The notes: generated by a model not told the origin, from the sequence alone. A DNA stretch of 64,000 nt from Bacteroidaceae bacterium (GCA_017407905.1 JAFQVS010000078.1:1-64000), one strand, 5' to 3'; positions 35,405-45,310 are shown, numbered from the stretch's first letter. A program made the numbers and translations.

Positions 35405-36808
35405 ATGAAAGCTATAAGACGAACAAAAATTTCAGACCTACTGAAAAGTACAGCTTTTGGTACCGAGGTGAACGTAAGAGGTTGGGTCAGAACACGCCGC
35501 AGCAGCAAACAGGTTGCATTCGTGGCGCTGAACGACGGCTCGACAATAAAGAATGTGCAGGTGGTAATTGACGTCGAGAAATTCGACGAGGAGATGCTGA
35601 AGCTCCTCACAACGGGTGCCTGCCTTAGTGTAAACGGTATGTTGGTCGAGTCTATCGGCGGCGGACAGTCGGTAGAGATTCAGGCAACGGAGATTGAGGT
35701 GCTGGGCGAGTGCGATAATACCTATCCTCTGCAAAAAAAGGGTCAGACAATGGAGTATATGCGCACGGTGGCTCACCTGCGTCCCCGCACAAATACCTTC
35801 GGCGCAGTGTTCCGCATACGCCACAATATGGCCTACGCTATACATAAATTCTTCCACGATAAGGGTTTCTACTATTTCCATACTCCCATTATCACTGCGT
35901 CCGATTGCGAGGGTGCCGGACAGATGTTTCAGGTAACCACAATGAACCTCTACGACCTTAAAAAGGACGACGAGGGCAGCATAAAGTACGACAGCGACTT
36001 TTTCGGCAAGCAGGCTAGCCTCACCGTATCGGGACAGCTCGAAGGTGAGCTTGCAGCAACGGCGCTCGGTGCAATCTATACATTCGGCCCCACGTTCCGC
36101 GCTGAAAATTCAAATACTCCGCGCCACCTTGCCGAATTTTGGATGATTGAGCCCGAGGTTGCCTTCAACGACATCACCGACAATATGGACCTTGCCGAGG
36201 AGTTTATTAAATATTGTGTGCAGTGGGCACTCGACCACTGTATGGAGGATATTACTTTCCTTAACAATATGATTGACAAGGGATTGATTGAGCGTCTGCG
36301 CTCAATCGTCGATACCGAGTTTGTACGTCTCGCTTATACCGACGGAATAAAAATTCTTGAGGAGGCGGTTGCCGCCGGTCATAAATTTGAATTCCCCGTA
36401 TATTGGGGTGTTGACCTTGCCTCGGAGCACGAGCGTTATCTTGTCGAGCATCACTTTAAACGTCCTGTGATACTCACCGACTATCCCAAAGAGATTAAGG
36501 CTTTCTATATGAAGCAGAATGAGGATGGAAAGACGGTGCGTGCTATGGATGTGCTCTTCCCCAAGATTGGCGAGATTATCGGTGGCTCGGAGCGCGAGGC
36601 CGACTATGGCAAGCTGCTGGCCCGCATCGAGGAGCTCGGTATTCCTATGAAGGATATGTGGTGGTATCTTGATACTCGTCGTTACGGTTCGTGCCCTCAC
36701 TCGGGATTCGGATTGGGCTTCGAGCGTCTGCTGCTCTTTGTTACGGGAATGGCCAATATTCGCGATGTAATCCCCTTCCCCCGTACTCCCAATAATGCAG
36801 AGTTCTAA
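35405..36808 (+). CDS. asnS: Asparaginyl-tRNA synthetase
   Basis: A 467-residue class IIb synthetase. The N-terminal OB-fold anticodon-binding domain begins [25 protein letters not shown]. The class II motif 2 region is [26 protein letters not shown], and motif 3 is [27 protein letters not shown] separates it from AspRS. It charges tRNA-Asn with asparagine. It is last in the purB cluster and is closed by a strong hairpin. Confidence 0.97.
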   Translation: MKAIRRTKISDLLKSTAFGTEVNVRGWVRTRRSSKQVAFVALNDGSTIKNVQVVIDVEKFDEEMLKLLTTGACLSVNGMLVESIGGGQSVEIQATEIEVLGECDNTYPLQKKGQTMEYMRTVAHLRPRTNTFGAVFRIRHNMAYAIHKFFHDKGFYYFHTPIITASDCEGAGQMFQVTTMNLYDLKKDDEGSIKYDSDFFGKQASLTVSGQLEGELAATALGAIYTFGPTFRAENSNTPRHLAEFWMIEPEVAFNDITDNMDLAEEFIKYCVQWALDHCMEDITFLNNMIDKGLIERLRSIVDTEFVRLAYTDGIKILEEAVAAGHKFEFPVYWGVDLASEHERYLVEHHFKRPVILTDYPKEIKAFYMKQNEDGKTVRAMDVLFPKIGEIIGGSEREADYGKLLARIEELGIPMKDMWWYLDTRRYGSCPHSGFGLGFERLLLFVTGMANIRDVIPFPRTPNNAEF

Positions 36809-36828
36809 TTGAAATATCTCAGATAGTG

Positions 36829-36875
36829 CTTAAGCGGGCGCCCGATTGATTATCGGAGCGCCCGCTTAATTTTGT
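36829..36875 (+). terminator. Terminator after asnS
   Basis: TTAAGCGGGCGC (36830-36841) pairs with GCGCCCGCTTAA (36858-36869), with inner CCGAT-ATCGG extension, followed by TTTTGTT. Confidence 0.9.
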
Positions 36876-36974
36876 TAAAAAAAGGGGAAACTCCTGTTTT
36901 AATCGCAATAAAAATATTATACTTGCGTTGTGTAAGTAAATAACCGGTATAAACTCTATAAAATTCCCTGCGAA

Positions 36975-38069
36975 ATGGACAACAACAGATATTGCGTAAT
37001 TATGGCCGGAGGAGTGGGTAGCCGTCTGTGGCCTCTGAGCAGGAAACATCTTCCCAAACAATTTCACGACCTTTTGGGTTGTGGCAGGACTATGCTGCAA
37101 CAGACTTTCGACCGTTACAGCCGCATTGTGCCTAAAGAGAATATAATAGTATCGACGAATATAATTTACTCGCAGCTGGTGCGCGAGCAGTTGCCACAGT
37201 TGTCGCCCGACCAGATTCTGCACGAGCCGTCGTTCCGCGGGACGGCCCCCAGCATTGCCTATGCTGCCTGCCACATAAGGCAGCTTAATCCCAAGGCGAG
37301 CATCGTGGTTGCACAGAGCGACCAATTGGTGCTGAAAGAAGACCTTTTTGTCGAAACTCTCGGCCGCGGGCTCGATTATGTGGCCGAGCATAACAGATTG
37401 GTTATTATAGGCATAAAGCCTACCTGCCCCGAGACACGCTACGGATATATTCAGGTGGACGACCGTGGGGCAAAGGAGGCGACCGGCTCGCTCTACAAGG
37501 TGCGCACTTTCACCGAGAAGCCTGCCTATGAGTTTGCACGTGTCTTTATGGAGAGTGGCGAGTTTTATTGGAATTCGGGAATTTATATATGGAACGTGCA
37601 GACAGTGGTCGAGACGCTATCGAAGCTGCTGCCTGATATGATGGCCGAGTTTGAGCGTCTCTTTAACGAGTTTCCAAATCGCGACGAGCGTCGCCGAAGA
37701 ATATATGAGGCTTATACGTCGTTCCCGAATGCTGCGATGGATACGGCTGTTATGGAACGTGCCGATAATGTTTTTCTTCTGGCCGGGGAGTTTGGATGGG
37801 CTGATATTGGTACGTGGGACTCGCTCTACGGCACTCTGCCCAAAGATGTCGATGGGAATGTGATAATGCACTCGCACACAATTGCTTATGACAGCCATAA
37901 TAATGTGGTGTCGCTGCCTAAAGGTAAGCTGGCCGTGATTCAGGGCCTCGAGGATTTGCTGATTGTTGACGAGGGTAACGTGCTGCTTGTGTGCAAAAAG
38001 GGCTGCGAGGGTGATATTCGTAAATTCCGCAACGATGTGCTGATGAAGCTGGGCGATGATTTTGTGTGA
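36975..38069 (+). CDS. manC: Mannose-1-phosphate guanylyltransferase
   Basis: A 364-residue enzyme that makes GDP-mannose from mannose-1-phosphate and GTP, used for O-antigen, capsule and fucosylated glycans. The nucleotide-binding signature GGVGSRLWPLSRKHLPKQF is at residues 12-30; later FTEKPA and NSGIYIW segments are typical. It lacks the C-terminal isomerase domain of longer bifunctional enzymes. A -7-like TATACTTG (36918-36925) precedes it. A convergent terminator separates it from the lytic transglycosylase gene. Confidence 0.93.
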   Translation: MDNNRYCVIMAGGVGSRLWPLSRKHLPKQFHDLLGCGRTMLQQTFDRYSRIVPKENIIVSTNIIYSQLVREQLPQLSPDQILHEPSFRGTAPSIAYAACHIRQLNPKASIVVAQSDQLVLKEDLFVETLGRGLDYVAEHNRLVIIGIKPTCPETRYGYIQVDDRGAKEATGSLYKVRTFTEKPAYEFARVFMESGEFYWNSGIYIWNVQTVVETLSKLLPDMMAEFERLFNEFPNRDERRRRIYEAYTSFPNAAMDTAVMERADNVFLLAGEFGWADIGTWDSLYGTLPKDVDGNVIMHSHTIAYDSHNNVVSLPKGKLAVIQGLEDLLIVDEGNVLLVCKKGCEGDIRKFRNDVLMKLGDDFV

Positions 38070-38140
38070 TTGTTTGCTCTAAAGAGTTTTAAAACAATTA
38101 GCGGAATAAATTTTAAACAGCTTTTAAATAAATATTTCAA

Positions 38141-38181
38141 GCATCAAAAAAAGCGCCTTGACAGGCGCTTTTTTTTGATGC
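38141..38181. terminator. Bidirectional terminator between manC and the lytic transglycosylase gene
   Basis: GCATCAAAAAAAGCGCC (38141-38157) pairs with GGCGCTTTTTTTTGATGC around TTGACA. A and T runs within the stem let it work for both convergent genes. Confidence 0.92.
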
Positions 38182-38182
38182 T

Positions 38183-39151
38183 TTATCGGATTATCCATTT
38201 ATAGTCGTGAGGCTGTGTCTTTTTGGGGTCGTAGTGCAGGGCCTCGGCGTCGGGGATAAGCACTGTGTAGCTTTTGCGGGCGCTGTTGGGCATTGTGCTG
38301 CTGCGCATCCACGGGTTGGCTTCGCGCAGTTGCAGGAATGTGAGATTGTGCTTCCTTGCAACGTCGGGCCAGCTGACCGAGCTTTTGTCTATGGTGATTG
38401 TGCTTTTTATGGGGAGCGGCGGGTAAAGGTCGCTCTTCTTTATTATGAACCCGTAGTTTATGGGGTCGGCAAAGATACATTTTACTGCCAATAGGCGGAA
38501 AAGATAGCGCGAGGTCTCGGGCACAAGCACGAGGTCGATTGCGTTGCTCTGTTTCTGCGCCTCGATGCGCTTGGATATATTGGCGGTGCCGGCGTTGTAG
38601 CTGGCTGCGACGGTCATCCAATTGCCAAACTCCTCGTAGCTCTTTTTTAGGTATTTGCAGGCGGCGCGGGTGGCTTTCTCGATGTTGTAGCGCTCATCGA
38701 CGTGGTTGTTGACTTCGAGCCCATATTCGCGCCCTGTCTTTTCCATAAACTGCCACAGGCCGGCGGCGCCCACCGCCGAGCGGGCGTGAATGTCGCCGTT
38801 GCTCTCTATTATCATAAGGTATTTAAAATCGTCGGGCACGCCGCACTCTTTTAGTATGGGCTCGACGATGGGAAAGAGGCGGTTGGCACGCTTTATTTGC
38901 AGCATTGTGTTTATGTGCGAGTAGGTAAAAGCCAGAATCTCGCGGTCCATACGCTCGCGGCGGTCGTGCTGTGTGAGTGTTATCTCCTCGCCGGCGAATG
39001 TCAGGCTTGTGGGTACTTGTGGCGAGATGCAGCAGTAGGGAATCTGCGAGTAGGGCATATTCTCGTTGCTGCAACCGAGGTTCGACTGTAACATCCATCC
39101 GCATAATATTGCAATGGTTGCGATTGATGCAATTTTTACTGTTTCTTTCAT
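38183..39151 (-). CDS. Membrane-bound lytic transglycosylase (MltD-like, SLT plus LysM-like)
   Basis: A 322-residue peptidoglycan-cleaving enzyme. An N-terminal hydrophobic segment (IASIATIAILCGWML) may be a signal peptide or anchor; a Cys at about 27 (SNLGCSN) could be lipidated, but the context is not a classic lipobox. The SLT domain has catalytic Glu116 in YLMIIESNGD, then SAVGAAGLWQFM and AASYNAGTANI. A LysM-like region near the C-terminus reads SWPDVARKHNLTFLQLREAN. The ATG at 39151 is preferred over the upstream frame to 39202, which contains the -7 element. Confidence 0.88.
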   Translation of the reverse strand: MKETVKIASIATIAILCGWMLQSNLGCSNENMPYSQIPYCCISPQVPTSLTFAGEEITLTQHDRRERMDREILAFTYSHINTMLQIKRANRLFPIVEPILKECGVPDDFKYLMIIESNGDIHARSAVGAAGLWQFMEKTGREYGLEVNNHVDERYNIEKATRAACKYLKKSYEEFGNWMTVAASYNAGTANISKRIEAQKQSNAIDLVLVPETSRYLFRLLAVKCIFADPINYGFIIKKSDLYPPLPIKSTITIDKSSVSWPDVARKHNLTFLQLREANPWMRSSTMPNSARKSYTVLIPDAEALHYDPKKTQPHDYKWIIR

Positions 39152-39179
39152 TCTTAATATCTCTTTTGAGAGTGAGGCA

Positions 39180-39187
39180 CGAAGATA
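39180..39187 (-). promoter_or_regulatory. -7-like element of the lytic transglycosylase gene
   Basis: On the minus strand TATCTTCG, 29 bases upstream of the ATG at 39151. The same TATCTTCG variant occurs before argS, lptB and the rhomboid genes. On the plus strand TACTTTTG (39189-39196) immediately abuts it. Confidence 0.55.
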
Positions 39188-39242
39188 GTACTTTTGCTGC
39201 AAATAACGCTCTCTTTTTTCGGTAAAAATGGTTTTTTATTGC

Positions 39243-39250
39243 TACCTTTG
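39243..39250 (+). promoter_or_regulatory. -7 element of the RlmL-like gene
   Basis: TACCTTTG matches TAnnTTTG; the gene begins 142 bases downstream, leaving a long untranslated leader. Confidence 0.6.
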
Positions 39251-39392
39251 CACGGTATTTGTCGGTTGTGCAGCCTTTGCCCTAAGGGGGGCTTCTCGTT
39301 TTGTGTAAATGTGAGGGGGCTTATGCTTGGGGCGATGGGCGCTGACACGTTAGTTTTTTGACAAATTTCTTATTGTTCTTTTAGGTAATTTT

Positions 39393-40964
39393 ATGGAGGA
39401 ATTTGAACTTATTGCCAAGACTTTTCAGGGACTCGAAGAGGTATTGGCGCAGGAATTGACTGATTTGGGAGCCAATAATGTACAGATTGGCCGTCGTATG
39501 GTCTCGTTTACGGGCGACAAGGCTCTGATGTATAAGGCTAACTTCTGCCTTAGGACGGCTGTGCGTATTCTAAAGCCTATTCTTCACTTTAAGGCTTCGG
39601 ACGCCGATGAGGTTTATAATGTTATCAAGAGTGTCGAGTGGAGCGAGTATCTCGATAGTAATTCTACATTCTCGGTCGATTCGGTGGTTTATAGCGACGT
39701 GTTCCGCCATTCAAAATTTGTGGCCTATCGTGTCAAGGATGCCATTGCCGATTATTTCAACGAGCGCGAGGGGCGCCGTCCGTCGGTGCGTCTCAATAAT
39801 CCCGACCTTATCTTCCACATACATATTGCTCACGAGGAGTGTACGCTGGCTTTTGACAGCTCGGGCGAGTCGTTGCATCGTCGCGGATACCGCGTCGAGA
39901 CGGGTGCCGCGCCCATTAACGAGGTGCTTGCGGCGGGTATGATTCTGCTCACAGGCTGGAGGGGCGAGTGCGATTTTATCGACCCTATGTGCGGCTCGGG
40001 CACGCTGCCCATCGAGGCTGCGCTCATTGCACGCAATATTGCTCCGGGTGTGTTCCGTCAGAGCTATGCGTTTGAAAAGTGGAGAGACTTTGACGAGGAG
40101 CTTTTCCGCTCTATTTTCGACGACGACTCGGCCGAGCGCGAGTTTAACCACAAGATTTACGGATACGACGTTGACGGCCGTATGGTGGCTTGTGCGCGTC
40201 GCAACGTAAAGTCGGCTATGATGGGCGATATTGTCTCTATCGAGTGCCGCGACATTAAGGATTTTCAAGAGCCGGCCGAGCGCGCTGTGATGGTGGTGAA
40301 TCCTCCTTACGGCGAGCGTCTCGTATCGGATAATCTGCTGGGGGTGTATAAAGAGCTCGGCAGCCGTCTGAAGCACGCTTTTCAGGGCAACGAGGCTTGG
40401 GTGATAAGCAGCAGCTACGACTGCTTCGACCAGATTGGTCTGAAGGCCTCGGCGCGCATCCCTCTTTTCAACGGCGACCTCGACTGCGAGCTGCGTAAAT
40501 ATGAGCTTTTTCAGGGAAAATACAAGGGCTTCCGCGACGAGGGCAATATGCTGAAGAAGGATTTTGCGCCGCTCAAGAGAAAATCGCGCCTCACGGGGCT
40601 CGATGGCGAGCAGAGGGGCGCGAGCCGCGCAGCGGCCGATGGCGATGCACCCGACAGCGACGCTTCGATGCGTCGTCGCCGCGAGCTTGAGTCTTATTTC
40701 AAGACACGCACGGCACAGCGCGTAAAGGCCGATAGAAAGGAGCGTACTGCCGAGGCTTCCGGGGGTGAGGAGCGTCGAGGCGGCGAGCGCAGCGATAATA
40801 GAAGCGCCGAGCGTCGGCCGTCGGCACCCCGAAGCAATGTCCGCGGATGGGGTGGCGAGGATAATAAGCCCCGCGAGCGTCGAGGCTCGGCAACGGGTGG
40901 CCGTCCTTTCCTCAAAGGCGGAAAGCGCGGCGGCGCAGGCAAAGGAGGCCGAAACAAGGAGTAA
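39393..40964 (+). CDS. THUMP-domain 23S rRNA (guanine-N2) methyltransferase, RlmL-type, with Arg-rich tail
   Basis: A 523-residue RNA methyltransferase. An N-terminal ferredoxin-like/THUMP region (about 5-160) is followed by a Rossmann methylase domain with DPMCGSGTLPIEAAL and the catalytic NPPYGERL at about 301-308, typical of N2-guanine RNA methylases. The RlmK half found in E. coli is absent. From about residue 395 the protein is low-complexity, rich in Arg, Gly, Ser, Ala and Glu (GGRPFLKGGKRGGAGKGG), likely a disordered RNA-binding tail. The purD gene follows after 92 bases, which include a GCCGAGG/CCTCGGC hairpin. Confidence 0.9.
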   Translation: MEEFELIAKTFQGLEEVLAQELTDLGANNVQIGRRMVSFTGDKALMYKANFCLRTAVRILKPILHFKASDADEVYNVIKSVEWSEYLDSNSTFSVDSVVYSDVFRHSKFVAYRVKDAIADYFNEREGRRPSVRLNNPDLIFHIHIAHEECTLAFDSSGESLHRRGYRVETGAAPINEVLAAGMILLTGWRGECDFIDPMCGSGTLPIEAALIARNIAPGVFRQSYAFEKWRDFDEELFRSIFDDDSAEREFNHKIYGYDVDGRMVACARRNVKSAMMGDIVSIECRDIKDFQEPAERAVMVVNPPYGERLVSDNLLGVYKELGSRLKHAFQGNEAWVISSSYDCFDQIGLKASARIPLFNGDLDCELRKYELFQGKYKGFRDEGNMLKKDFAPLKRKSRLTGLDGEQRGASRAAADGDAPDSDASMRRRRELESYFKTRTAQRVKADRKERTAEASGGEERRGGERSDNRSAERRPSAPRSNVRGWGGEDNKPRERRGSATGGRPFLKGGKRGGAGKGGRNKE

Positions 40965-41056
40965 ACAGAGTAAATTAACAACAGGGCCCGTGGGCAGCCG
41001 AGGGTGGGGAAAAACAATCCTCGGCCACCACGAGGAACCGCAACAAAAATAGAACA

Positions 41057-42325
41057 ATGAAAATATTGCTTTTAGGCAGCGGTGGACGCGAGCACGCACT
41101 TGCTTGGAAAATTGCGCAGAGCGCAAAGGTTGAGAAACTTTACATTGCCCCCGGAAATGCCGGAACATCGGCCGTGGGAGAAAATGTCGCAATCTCGGTA
41201 TGCGATTTTGAGGCAATAGCGACATTTGTCCTCGAAAATGGTATCTCTATGGTGGTAGTGGGCCCCGAGGACCCATTGGTAAAGGGAATATACGACTATT
41301 TCAAGGGCGACGAGCGCTTGGCACACGTTGCCGTCATCGGCCCCTCGCGCGAGGCTGCGCAGCTCGAAGGCAGCAAGAGCTTTGCCAAAGATTTTATGCA
41401 GCGCCACAATATCCCTACGGCGGCCTATAAGGCTTTTGACGGGACGCAGATTCTCGAGGCTTATAAATTCCTCGAGGGGCTGAAGGCTCCCTACGTGCTC
41501 AAGGCCGATGGTCTGTGTGCGGGAAAGGGTGTGCTGATAGTGCCCACGCTTGACGAGGCAAAGGCTCAGCTCAAGGATATGTTCGACGGAATGTTCGGCA
41601 GCTCATCGGCGACGGTGGTCATCGAGGAGTTTCTCGACGGAATAGAGTGCTCGGTGTTTGTGCTCACCGACGGAAAGGATTATGTGCTGCTGCCCGAGGC
41701 TAAGGACTATAAGCGCATCGGCGAGGGTAACACAGGCCTTAACACCGGTGGAATGGGCTCAATATCGCCCGTGCCCTTTGCCGACGAGCAGTGGATGAAG
41801 AAGGTGGATGAACGCATTGTGCGTCCCACGGTCGAGGGCCTCGCGGCCGACGGCCTGCTCTATAAGGGCTTTATCTTCTTCGGCCTTATAAACGTCGAGG
41901 GCGAGCCTATGGTAATTGAGTATAATGTGCGTATGGGCGACCCCGAGACCGAGTCGGTGATGCTGCGTCTGAAGAGCGACATTGTCGAGCTGTTCGAGAA
42001 GGTTGATGCAGGCACGCTCGCAGGCACAACCGCCGAGTTTGACGAGCGCACCGCCGTGTGTGTGATGCTTGTCTCGGGCGGTTACCCCGAGGCTTACGGC
42101 AAGGGCTACGAAATGACGGGATTCGAGAGGGTCGAGGATAGTATTCTGTTCCACGCGGGAACGGCCGTCAAGGATGGTAAGGTGGTTACTGCCGGAGGAC
42201 GTGTGCTTGCCGTCTGCTCGTATGGCAGCAACCGCGGCGAGGCTCTCGAAAAGTCGTTCCGCTCGGCTAATGTCATTGATTTTGAGAAGAAGTATTTCAG
42301 AGGAGATATAGGCTTTGATTTATAA
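41057..42325 (+). CDS. purD: Phosphoribosylamine-glycine ligase (GAR synthetase)
   Basis: A 422-residue ATP-grasp enzyme for the second step of purine synthesis. The N-terminus [19 protein letters not shown] is diagnostic; [22 protein letters not shown] and the metal-binding [12 protein letters not shown] follow. All regions expected for the family are present and the length is normal. Its last 11 bases overlap the start of the next gene, a membrane protein. Confidence 0.97.
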   Translation: MKILLLGSGGREHALAWKIAQSAKVEKLYIAPGNAGTSAVGENVAISVCDFEAIATFVLENGISMVVVGPEDPLVKGIYDYFKGDERLAHVAVIGPSREAAQLEGSKSFAKDFMQRHNIPTAAYKAFDGTQILEAYKFLEGLKAPYVLKADGLCAGKGVLIVPTLDEAKAQLKDMFDGMFGSSSATVVIEEFLDGIECSVFVLTDGKDYVLLPEAKDYKRIGEGNTGLNTGGMGSISPVPFADEQWMKKVDERIVRPTVEGLAADGLLYKGFIFFGLINVEGEPMVIEYNVRMGDPETESVMLRLKSDIVELFEKVDAGTLAGTTAEFDERTAVCVMLVSGGYPEAYGKGYEMTGFERVEDSILFHAGTAVKDGKVVTAGGRVLAVCSYGSNRGEALEKSFRSANVIDFEKKYFRGDIGFDL

Positions 42326-43301
42326 TAACGGAAATTCGCTCCAACGGCAGTTTGTTATCGGCAGATATACGCTGACGCTTTTGTTGGGTGGCGCGGCGCT
42401 GCTGTGGTTGGCGGGGGTGATGGGCGAGATTGCTTTTGGCAGTGTCGGCCCGCACTCCTTTTGGAGTGGTTTTCTGCCTCTTTGGATTGAGGAGGCTCTT
42501 GCCTTTGGCGTTTATGTGGCTGCTGCTTTGCTGCTTAACTCTTTTGTCATTATCGAGGGGCGTACGCCGTGGTTGGGCGGCCTTTTTGTGTGGCTGACGG
42601 CCTGCTGTCTGACGTTGCACGGCAATCTGACGTTGGCGCTCTCGGTGCTTGTGCTGTTGCTGCTGGTGGCTGTACTTACGGCGTGTCATCCTCGCGAGAA
42701 TGTGCAGCGGTGGGTCTATGCGACATTTGCGCTTTTTGCGACGGCAGCTCTATGGGTGCCGCAGTTTGTTTGTCTGCTGCCTCTGTGTCTTTTATTTATG
42801 TCGATGACAGGGGTTATGAACGTGAGGAATGTTTTTGCGGCGCTGCTTGGACTGCTCACCCCTCTGTGGATGCTTTTCGCAGTGATAGTCATTGTACCCG
42901 AGCTCTCGTTCTTGGGGCAGGCGCCGGCCGATAGGCTCGACGGGCTGTTGCTCTTCTCTTTTGCAGTGCCACGGCCTGATATTTTGCTCCCGATGGCAAT
43001 AGAGGCTGTTGTTACGCTGTGGGCCGCGGCTCTTTTTTCGCGTTGTCCCAGCCCTGCAAAGCCGCTTATGCGTCGTGTGCTGTCGCTCTTTATTTATATG
43101 AATATATATTTGTGGCTGCTGTCGTGGCTGCTGAGCGACTGTGCTTCGGTTTTTTTTGTGTGGCGTCTGCCGGGGGTGGCGCTCTTTGTGGCGTATATCT
43201 TCTCGCTCAGGTTCACAAAATTGTATAACATCTGTTTTTGGATATTGGCTCTGATGTCAATTGTAGTTGTTTTGTTTAATGTTTGGCTATGGATTTTTTA
43301 G
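42315..43301 (+). CDS. Polytopic membrane protein of unknown function
   Basis: A 328-residue protein with about nine to ten membrane segments (e.g. [48 protein letters not shown]). I recognise no catalytic motif; it may belong to one of the uncharacterised Bacteroidales membrane families (DUF6427-like). The frame opens at a TTG at 42315 inside the end of purD; no ATG occurs near the N-terminus, so the TTG or translational coupling is likely. It overlaps the following DedA-type gene by 13 bases. Confidence 0.72.
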   Translation: MIYNNGNSLQRQFVIGRYTLTLLLGGAALLWLAGVMGEIAFGSVGPHSFWSGFLPLWIEEALAFGVYVAAALLLNSFVIIEGRTPWLGGLFVWLTACCLTLHGNLTLALSVLVLLLLVAVLTACHPRENVQRWVYATFALFATAALWVPQFVCLLPLCLLFMSMTGVMNVRNVFAALLGLLTPLWMLFAVIVIVPELSFLGQAPADRLDGLLLFSFAVPRPDILLPMAIEAVVTLWAAALFSRCPSPAKPLMRRVLSLFIYMNIYLWLLSWLLSDCASVFFVWRLPGVALFVAYIFSLRFTKLYNICFWILALMSIVVVLFNVWLWIF

Positions 43302-43756
43302 TTGACTTTTTTAGTGCATACGGCTATTTGGGAATGGGATTTATGGCCTTTCTCTCGGGCTCGGTGCTGCCTCTGACGAGTGAGGTGCTGATGATTATCC
43401 TTATGGGAATGGGGCTGAACACTTTCGGCCTTGTGCTTGTTTCTACCATTGGAAATACGATAGGAGGAGTTACTTGTTACTATACGGGGCGCATTGTGTC
43501 GAAGGAGCGTGTGGCGCGCCTCTTTCGGGTGTCGGACAGACGTATGCATCAGGCCGATAGGATTATTAACAGATACGGTTATTGGGCGTCGTTTCTCTCT
43601 TTTGTCCCGCTTATAGGCACGGCTATCCTGCTTACTTTGGGGGTTATGCGTGCCGACACTGTGAAGGTTACGGCCATTATGATGCTTGGTAAGTTTTTGC
43701 GTTATCTGCTCGTCGGACTGTCGTATGTGGGCTTTGCGGGGCTTTTCTCGTTCTGA
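43289..43756 (+). CDS. DedA/VTT-domain membrane protein (YqaA-like)
   Basis: A 155-residue membrane protein with the VTT/SNARE-associated fold: FLSGSVLPLTSEVLM, then GNTIGGVTCYYTGR and a C-terminal pair of helices around RYGYWASFLSFVPLIG. The family includes lipid scramblases such as UptA and PopT that recycle carrier lipids. The shorter YqaA form fits best by length. The start is the ATG at 43289 rather than the TTG at 43283. The substrate is inferred from family. Confidence 0.85.
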   Translation: MDFLVDFFSAYGYLGMGFMAFLSGSVLPLTSEVLMIILMGMGLNTFGLVLVSTIGNTIGGVTCYYTGRIVSKERVARLFRVSDRRMHQADRIINRYGYWASFLSFVPLIGTAILLTLGVMRADTVKVTAIMMLGKFLRYLLVGLSYVGFAGLFSF

Positions 43757-43769
43757 TAAATAAAAGAAT

Positions 43770-44588
43770 ATGAGGTTTTTGGTTGTTTTTCTGTTTGTGC
43801 TTTCTGCTCTTGGCTGTTCGTCGCGGGGCGACGAGCAGCTGCGTCTGCTCACTGTAACGACCGAGCCTTACAGATTCGTGGTCGAGGCGGTTGCGGGCGA
43901 TGGTTGGAGGGTGAATACTCTTGTGCCACGGGGAGGCGACCCCGAGACTTTCGACCCTACGGTGCGCGATATTATGTCGCTAAGCGATAGTCGGGCCTAT
44001 TTTATGGTGGGCGGGCTCGGGTTCGAGGATGCTTGGCGGGGGAGGATTGCCGAGATGTTTCCCGCGCTGAGGATGGTTGATACCTCTCTCGGGATTGTGC
44101 GCGAGAGTGGCGACCCGCATCTGTGGTGCTCGCCCGATAATATGCTGCTTATTGCCGATAATGTGTGCGAGGCTCTTTGTCGTGTGGATAGTGCGGGCGC
44201 CGAAGGCTACCGCACCCGCTGTGATAGTCTGCGTGCCGTGATTGACGAGACGCATCGGCTGATTAAGGGGCGCTTAGAGGCTGCCGAGCGACGCACTTTT
44301 GTTGTTTTTCATCCCACACTCACCTATTTTGCGCGTCTCTACGGGTTGCGGCAGCTGGCGATAGAGGAGGAGGGAAAGGAGCCTTCGGCGGCGCATATAA
44401 AGGCTGTCATCGACACTGCGCGCAGCGAGAATGTTGCCATTGTGTTTGTGCAGCGCGAGTTTGACAGCAAGAATGCAATAACGGTCGCTCGCGAGATTGG
44501 CGCAAGGGTGGTTACAATAGACCCGTTGAGCTACGAATGGCGAAAGGAGCTGTTAAATATCGCCGATGAAATGGTCGAAAATAAGTAG
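43770..44588 (+). CDS. Zinc/manganese ABC transporter substrate-binding lipoprotein (ZnuA/TroA-like)
   Basis: A 272-residue metal-binding protein, lipidated at Cys16 (LSALGC). Candidate metal ligands are His117 (DPHLWCSP), His181 (FHPTLTYFARLYGL) and Asp251 (TIDPLSYEW). At the position of the first family ligand (GxxPHxYEPT) the sequence reads GGDPETFDPT with Glu59 in place of His, which I recall as common in Bacteroidota members. The ATP-binding subunit follows 12 bases later. No permease gene is adjacent. Confidence 0.85.
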   Translation: MRFLVVFLFVLSALGCSSRGDEQLRLLTVTTEPYRFVVEAVAGDGWRVNTLVPRGGDPETFDPTVRDIMSLSDSRAYFMVGGLGFEDAWRGRIAEMFPALRMVDTSLGIVRESGDPHLWCSPDNMLLIADNVCEALCRVDSAGAEGYRTRCDSLRAVIDETHRLIKGRLEAAERRTFVVFHPTLTYFARLYGLRQLAIEEEGKEPSAAHIKAVIDTARSENVAIVFVQREFDSKNAITVAREIGARVVTIDPLSYEWRKELLNIADEMVENK

Positions 44589-44600
44589 TATCGTACAACT

Positions 44601-45263
44601 ATGATAAAATTCCAAAATGTCTCTTTTTCGTATGGCGCAGCGCCGCTGCTCGATGGGGTGAACCTCGAGATTGGGAGGCACGACTTTTGGGCAATCGTCG
44701 GTGCCAACGGCTGCGGAAAGACGACGCTGCTGAGGCTCATTATGGGGCAGTTGCATCCATCGTCGGGCTCTATTGTGCGCAGCGAGGAGGCGACTATTGG
44801 TTATCTGCCGCAATATTCCCGCATCGACAAGGCTTTCCCAATGACGGTGCGCGAGGCTGTCTCGCTGGGGCTTGTGGATAGGGGGAATATGTTTAATCCT
44901 TTTGTCCGCAGCGATGCGGCGTCTGTTGATGAGGCTATGGAGCGTATGCGGGTGGCGCATCTCGCGCGCAAGAGTGTGGGCCGGCTGAGCGGAGGCGAGC
45001 TGCAACGTGTGCTGTTGGCGCGCGCTGTCGTGTCGCGTCCCGCAGTGCTGCTGTTGGACGAGCCCTCGACCTATCTTGATGCTGCCTCGGAGGAGCGTAT
45101 GTATAGTCTGCTATGCGAGCTTAACCGCGACTGTGCCATTGTGCTTGTGGGGCATAATGTCGAGGCGCTGCGCGCCTCGGCCTCGTTTATGGCCTTTGTC
45201 GATGGGGGCGTAAGGGTGGAAAAGTGTAACCGCGCGGACGCTTTTACTACAAAAGAGGGCTAA
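44601..45263 (+). CDS. Metal ABC transporter ATP-binding protein (ZnuC-like)
   Basis: A 220-residue ATPase with Walker A GANGCGKT (34-41), signature LSGGELQRVLLARA, Walker B VLLLDEPSTYLD. YGAAPLLDGVNLEIG and IGYLPQYSRIDKAFPMTV match the manganese/zinc subfamily. It forms an operon with the binding protein. The next gene is an LTA-synthase-like protein, so the ZnuB permease must be encoded elsewhere or missing. Confidence 0.88.
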   Translation: MIKFQNVSFSYGAAPLLDGVNLEIGRHDFWAIVGANGCGKTTLLRLIMGQLHPSSGSIVRSEEATIGYLPQYSRIDKAFPMTVREAVSLGLVDRGNMFNPFVRSDAASVDEAMERMRVAHLARKSVGRLSGGELQRVLLARAVVSRPAVLLLDEPSTYLDAASEERMYSLLCELNRDCAIVLVGHNVEALRASASFMAFVDGGVRVEKCNRADAFTTKEG

Positions 45264-45302
45264 TTATTGCCCTCGGCTCATTTGTTTCTCACGATAAAAA
45301 AG

Positions 45303-45310
45303 TAAATTTG
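45303..45310 (+). promoter_or_regulatory. -7 element of the LTA-synthase-like gene
   Basis: TAAATTTG matches TAnnTTTG with a TTG 18 bases upstream (45282-45284). The ATG is 86 bases downstream. Confidence 0.65.

Noticed and set aside
39711..41225. 504-residue minus-strand frame opposite the RlmL-like gene
   Set aside because: It covers the end of one real gene and the start of purD in reverse; no domain recognised.
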